9,087 bases of DNA from JAPUDQ01 sp049291395. GTDB lineage: Bacteria > Patescibacteriota > Saccharimonadia > Saccharimonadales > Saccharimonadaceae. The position numbers and the translations under genes were made by a program. Positions 6,594 through 9,087 of this stretch are shown here, piece by piece; positions within the stretch are counted from its first letter, which is position 1; each line of letters opens with the position of its first letter. A model generated the notes under the pieces. The model searched no databases and was not told the DNA's origin. It saw nothing but the letters and a program-made list of their open reading frames with translations. The stretch covers positions 1-9,087 of the forward strand of contig JBATPJ010000024.1 in assembly GCA_049291395.1 (NCBI GenBank). Direction: 5' to 3'.

Positions 6594-7300
6594 GGAGTTA
6601 GATCATTATTGACGTCGTCGATGACATGGATGAAATTGTCACGTACCGCTCTGGTGTGAGGATTGCCCTGCTGAATCGTTTTGAATAATTCTAGCGAATG
6701 ATGTTTTTCGAGGTCGGCTAGTTTCAGGAGTCGCTCGAAGGACGGCGTGAAGAGTTTTTGATCATGGATACCCATATCATTGAGTGCTCGCGCGATAAAA
6801 AACGTCAGACCCTGTACTACAGCGATTTCACGATCGTGCTCATCGGCACTCATCTCGACCACACCAAGTCCAAGTGAATTGGCAAAATGTTTGATGCTCT
6901 CATACGGCTCAGTGGTCGATACTTCTGGACACATGACAAATGTATGCCCTGCGAACGAGACGCTTGCCGACTCCGGCCCAAACATCGGGTGCGTGGCGAC
7001 GAGCGGCTGATCGGGCATAATCGATCGGATAGTTTCGACCGGCTTCACCTTCACCGAACAGACATCGACGATGACCGTATGCGGCTTCACGATCGGCTTG
7101 ATCGCTTCCAACGTCTCCATGTACGCATCAAGCGGTACCGCCAGGACGAGGTAATCGACGTCGACCACTTCCTCGAGCGTCACCATCCACGAACTCGTCC
7201 GTCCGCTCTGACTATAGACTTTCACCCGAGCATACGAACTAAGCTTTTCCGCGAGAAACTTCCCAAAACTACCGAATCCGATGATCCCAACTGTTTTCAT
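6590..7300 (-). CDS. Prephenate/arogenate dehydrogenase (TyrA) family protein
   Basis: A 236-residue cytoplasmic oxidoreductase with an N-terminal Rossmann fold (GFGSFG at 8-13) and a helical C-terminal half. TyrA hallmarks: DVCSVK (79-84) with the conserved Ser and Lys, THPMFGPES (103-111) with the catalytic-type His104, EHDREIAVVQ (154-163) and a C-terminal TPSFERLLKLA helix (185-195). Family members oxidatively decarboxylate prephenate or arogenate on the way to tyrosine. After beta-strand 2 the sequence is YSQSGR with no acidic residue, which points to NADP(H) rather than NAD(H) (inference). Where many TyrA proteins have a His after VVQGLT, this one has Phe167-Phe168. No chorismate-pathway gene is near, so the true substrate is uncertain. 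The ATG overlaps the CYTH stop as ATGA (4 bp), implying coupled translation. Confidence 0.88.
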   Translation of the reverse strand: MKTVGIIGFGSFGKFLAEKLSSYARVKVYSQSGRTSSWMVTLEEVVDVDYLVLAVPLDAYMETLEAIKPIVKPHTVIVDVCSVKVKPVETIRSIMPDQPLVATHPMFGPESASVSFAGHTFVMCPEVSTTEPYESIKHFANSLGLGVVEMSADEHDREIAVVQGLTFFIARALNDMGIHDQKLFTPSFERLLKLADLEKHHSLELFKTIQQGNPHTRAVRDNFIHVIDDVNNDLTP

Positions 7301-7899
7301 AGCGTATCTTTCAGTTTCATCATTTCTGGCAATGGATCATCGAACCGCACTTCCGGCAAATTACCGACGGTGTCGCGCTCACCGAGTGATGGATATTGTG
7401 CCCGATAGGCTGACATGACGTCGCCATGCACCGCATGAGCCATGTCGAAGCCGAGCTTCCCCGCCGCATCTGCGACCGCTTCGACTGACGGCCCCTCGAT
7501 CTCGATATATGGCTTGAGCCACGGCCATTCGTCGAGCACGATTTCGACATCACCAAGCTGCCATGTCTCGCGGCGCGACTCTTGCAGACTCGTCTTCAGC
7601 CAATTGTCATCGATGGCTTTCATAAATGCCATTGCCTTGTCAAAATCATCGACGACGATCTCGATCTCTTTTGCGCCATCGATCGACAGATCATCAAACT
7701 GCTTGTATGTCATGACGACCCGATACCCTTCATCGCGCACGCGTGCAAATGCGCCCTTGGCTTTCATGCTGGGATTCTCGAGCGTCAGACGTCGCATTAG
7801 TCGCATCGGCTGCTCGCACGTTGCCCCAAGCGCGGTTAGCTTCGCCCGCACTGCGTCATGATCGACGTCCAAAAATTTTGCTTCGATTTCAGTGTTCAT
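7297..7899 (-). CDS. CYTH-domain protein (class IV adenylate cyclase / triphosphatase-like)
   Basis: A 200-residue CYTH protein of typical length. The signature ExExK is present as EIEAK (4-8), followed by the charged residues that line the triphosphate tunnel: R37, R53 and R55, K66 in TYKQ, E78 and E80 in KEIEI, R109/R110, E119 with D123 in VEIVLDEW, and E133/E135 in YIEIEGPS. Members hydrolyse or cyclise triphosphate substrates with divalent metal: class IV adenylate cyclase, thiamine triphosphatase or inorganic tripolyphosphatase. These cannot be separated from sequence alone. A tail of about 25 residues extends past the CYTH fold. The start is supported by GAGGAG four bases before the ATG. 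Both lie inside the end of the C39-like gene (11-bp overlap), and the stop overlaps the TyrA start. Confidence 0.93.
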   Translation of the reverse strand: MNTEIEAKFLDVDHDAVRAKLTALGATCEQPMRLMRRLTLENPSMKAKGAFARVRDEGYRVVMTYKQFDDLSIDGAKEIEIVVDDFDKAMAFMKAIDDNWLKTSLQESRRETWQLGDVEIVLDEWPWLKPYIEIEGPSVEAVADAAGKLGFDMAHAVHGDVMSAYRAQYPSLGERDTVGNLPEVRFDDPLPEMMKLKDTL

Positions 7900-8569
7900 G
7901 TTGCTCCTCGTATTTCCTCATCTTTATCGCATCTAACTCTTTTGCCGCTGAGTTTGGGTCTGCCCAGCATTGCTCAAACAAGTTCCATGCGATATGCCTG
8001 TACGGCACAGGTGTATAGTCCAGGCCGCCTGGGTCATGTGCAAATAACCCCTGATCGTCGTAGCCCACGACAACGATCGAGTGACCAGCAAAGCCATCTT
8101 TGCCGCGCAGTCGGCTAGAATTCACGTTCACACGCAGTAGATATCCGTCATCAAGATATCGTCGTACATCCTCTAGGGTTGGTTCTTGGCGATGCACGAT
8201 ATGTGGTCGCGCCAGCAACTTTTTAGCTCGTGTGACTTCGGCTGGAATGTTTGTATGATCGATACACCATTGTCCAACATCCGCCCCAAAAGCACGGACG
8301 AGTGCTCCTTCGGGATCATCGACAAAATCTTGTGGGTCTGTCGACTCATAATGCCGCACGTCGCAACCCTGCTCGTCGAACCATACCAGCGCACCGTAGG
8401 CCCACGTGCCTTTGTCTTGCTCGTAGCCGCATACGTCGGCCCATTCACTCATAGGGATGCTAAAATTCTTATCAAAATACATCGCGATCATGCGAAACAC
8501 CACCACGACACACTGCATCCCGTCTAATGTATTTGGCACAAATGGCACATCGTTTCGCATAGTGGTCAT
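7889..8569 (-). CDS. Peptidase C39-like cysteine protease family protein
   Basis: A 226-residue protein with no signal peptide or TM helix. It opens with VPFVPNTLDGMQC, resembling the substrate-cleft start of papain-like C39 peptidases, with candidate nucleophile C20. GFAGHSIVVVGYDD gives candidate His163, and GLFAHDPGG gives candidate Asp179, so a Cys-His-Asp triad in the right order is present. In standard C39 domains the oxyanion Gln lies about six residues before Cys; here Gln19 is adjacent to Cys20 and N13 is at the usual distance. It is therefore a divergent member and activity is not assured. No ABC transporter domain or double-glycine substrate is nearby. Start: the ATG at 8569 lies 7 bp after TATACT without a Shine-Dalgarno; an ATG at 8560 is also possible. 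It overlaps the CYTH gene by 11 bp. Confidence 0.8.
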   Translation of the reverse strand: MTTMRNDVPFVPNTLDGMQCVVVVFRMIAMYFDKNFSIPMSEWADVCGYEQDKGTWAYGALVWFDEQGCDVRHYESTDPQDFVDDPEGALVRAFGADVGQWCIDHTNIPAEVTRAKKLLARPHIVHRQEPTLEDVRRYLDDGYLLRVNVNSSRLRGKDGFAGHSIVVVGYDDQGLFAHDPGGLDYTPVPYRHIAWNLFEQCWADPNSAAKELDAIKMRKYEEQHEH

Positions 8570-8576
8570 ACCAGAC

Positions 8577-8604
8577 AGTATAATCTTTTACACCCGGTAC
8601 TCAA
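8577..8604 (-). promoter_or_regulatory. Promoter of the C39-CYTH-TyrA operon
   Basis: On the minus strand TTGAGT (8599-8604) is followed after 16 bp by TATACT (8577-8582). This is the only promoter in the window with a recognisable -35. TATACT ends 7 bp before the ATG at 8569, so the transcript should be leaderless. The -35 lies inside the last codons of the SLOG/DprA-like gene, so the operon can be transcribed separately from it. Confidence 0.6.
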
Positions 8605-9087
8605 ACACCTCAGTCGGTATCTCGAGATCCCGTGCTCGCTGGGCGGTGAGTAGCGTACCGGCGGGAAGTTTCGAAGCTGTCGCGTTACCTTCGAGATGAT
8701 AGGCGACGGCGCGACTTGCGAGCTGCAATATTTGTTCGTTGCGCGCGTAGAATGCTTCGGGCGTAAGAGCCGTCATATCACTAGGTTCGATCACCGCCGC
8801 GGAGTCATGTGAGCGCAGCTCATCGAGCAACGCTATCGTCGCTTCAGCATCAGCGGGCAAGCATTTGCCCTGCGTCGCTCGCTCACGCAGACTCTTTGCA
8901 TATGCTGTATATTCGATCGGCAAATACACACGCATCACACCACCATATTTCATCGCCGCGATCATGGCGATAGTATCGACACCAGTGCTTCCGCCCGATA
9001 CAATCCCCCACCCTTCCGCGACAGCCTGCCGGACACGCTCGTCGATATCCTGGCGCATCTCCGCCGTCGCCTCACGCGTCCCGATCA
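8588..9087 (-). CDS. DprA/SLOG-type Rossmann protein (5' end outside the window)
   Basis: The reading frame stays open to the window edge, so the start lies beyond it and the ATG at 9058 is probably internal: the codons before it read IGTREATAE, matching the GTR-x-AT strand-turn of DprA-like proteins. The 165 visible residues then show WGIVSGGSTGVDTIAM (the SGxAxGID equivalent of DprA), VYLPIEY, FYARNEQILQLASRAVAYHLEG (the FxxRNxxIxxLSxxVVVxE equivalent) and GTLLTAQRARDLEIPTEVF. This is the nucleotide-binding-like SLOG fold. DprA itself loads RecA on incoming single-stranded DNA during transformation. Here no C-terminal winged-helix domain follows and nearby residues differ, so either a minimal DprA paralogue or another SLOG ligand-binding protein is possible. 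It ends 18 bp before the C39-like gene. Confidence 0.75.
   Translation of the reverse strand, partial: IGTREATAEMRQDIDERVRQAVAEGWGIVSGGSTGVDTIAMIAAMKYGGVMRVYLPIEYTAYAKSLRERATQGKCLPADAEATIALLDELRSHDSAAVIEPSDMTALTPEAFYARNEQILQLASRAVAYHLEGNATASKLPAGTLLTAQRARDLEIPTEVFEYRV

Noticed and set aside
6887..7408. A 173-codon plus-strand frame opposite the TyrA-family gene
   Set aside because: It overlaps an unmistakable TyrA-family gene and gives a His/Arg/Asp-rich product typical of the antisense of this codon usage.
9056..9058. The ATG at 9058 as the true start of the DprA/SLOG-like gene
   Set aside because: The frame remains open to the window edge and the upstream codons read IGTREATAE, the conserved first strand and turn of the fold, so the gene begins outside the window.

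Overview
The window looks like chromosomal DNA of an ultra-small Patescibacteria/CPR bacterium, most probably Candidatus Saccharibacteria (TM7). That is a judgement from the gene set and the compact layout; no marker gene is present to prove it. Genes are packed almost end to end, the largest gap between genes is about 55 bp, and several genes overlap. TGA is used as a normal stop (CYTH and C39-like genes), so this is not one of the CPR lineages that read UGA as glycine. By eye the base composition is near half GC. No rRNA, tRNA, CRISPR array, transposase, phage gene or clear intrinsic terminator is visible.

Layout, all on the minus strand unless noted. From the right edge, reading leftward: a DprA/SLOG-type Rossmann protein whose start lies outside the window (8588-9087), a C39-like cysteine peptidase (7889-8569), a CYTH-domain protein (7297-7899) and a TyrA-family dehydrogenase (6590-7300). 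The last three overlap by 11 and 4 bp, so they are surely co-transcribed and translationally coupled. A lone plus-strand gene for an 84-residue protein (6339-6593) follows. It ends on the same CTAG tetramer as the TyrA gene and starts back to back with the next minus-strand gene. Then comes an envelope-type block: an acidic-linker/beta protein (5687-6274), a four-helix membrane protein resembling DUF3137 (4618-5676), an MMPL/RND-type transporter (2241-4580) and a membrane-anchored Excalibur protein (1650-2189). The left end is a PIF1-like helicase (62-1594) whose last codons and stop are formed by a perfect heptanucleotide tandem repeat running off the window edge (1-79).

Expression logic. 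Genes that seem to have their own promoter repeatedly carry a -10-like hexamer (TATAAT, TATACT or TACAAT) only 7-9 bp upstream of the start codon. That leaves little or no 5' leader and argues for leaderless translation. Genes inside operons or with longer leaders (CYTH, Excalibur, acidic-linker protein) instead have purine-rich Shine-Dalgarno sequences. This pattern also helps choose starts, notably for the helicase and the small plus-strand gene.

No complete, named new system is evident. The best candidates for follow-up are the SLOG / C39-like peptidase / CYTH / TyrA-like cluster, the shared-stop and back-to-back-promoter arrangement around the small plus-strand gene, and the heptamer tract at the end of the helicase gene.
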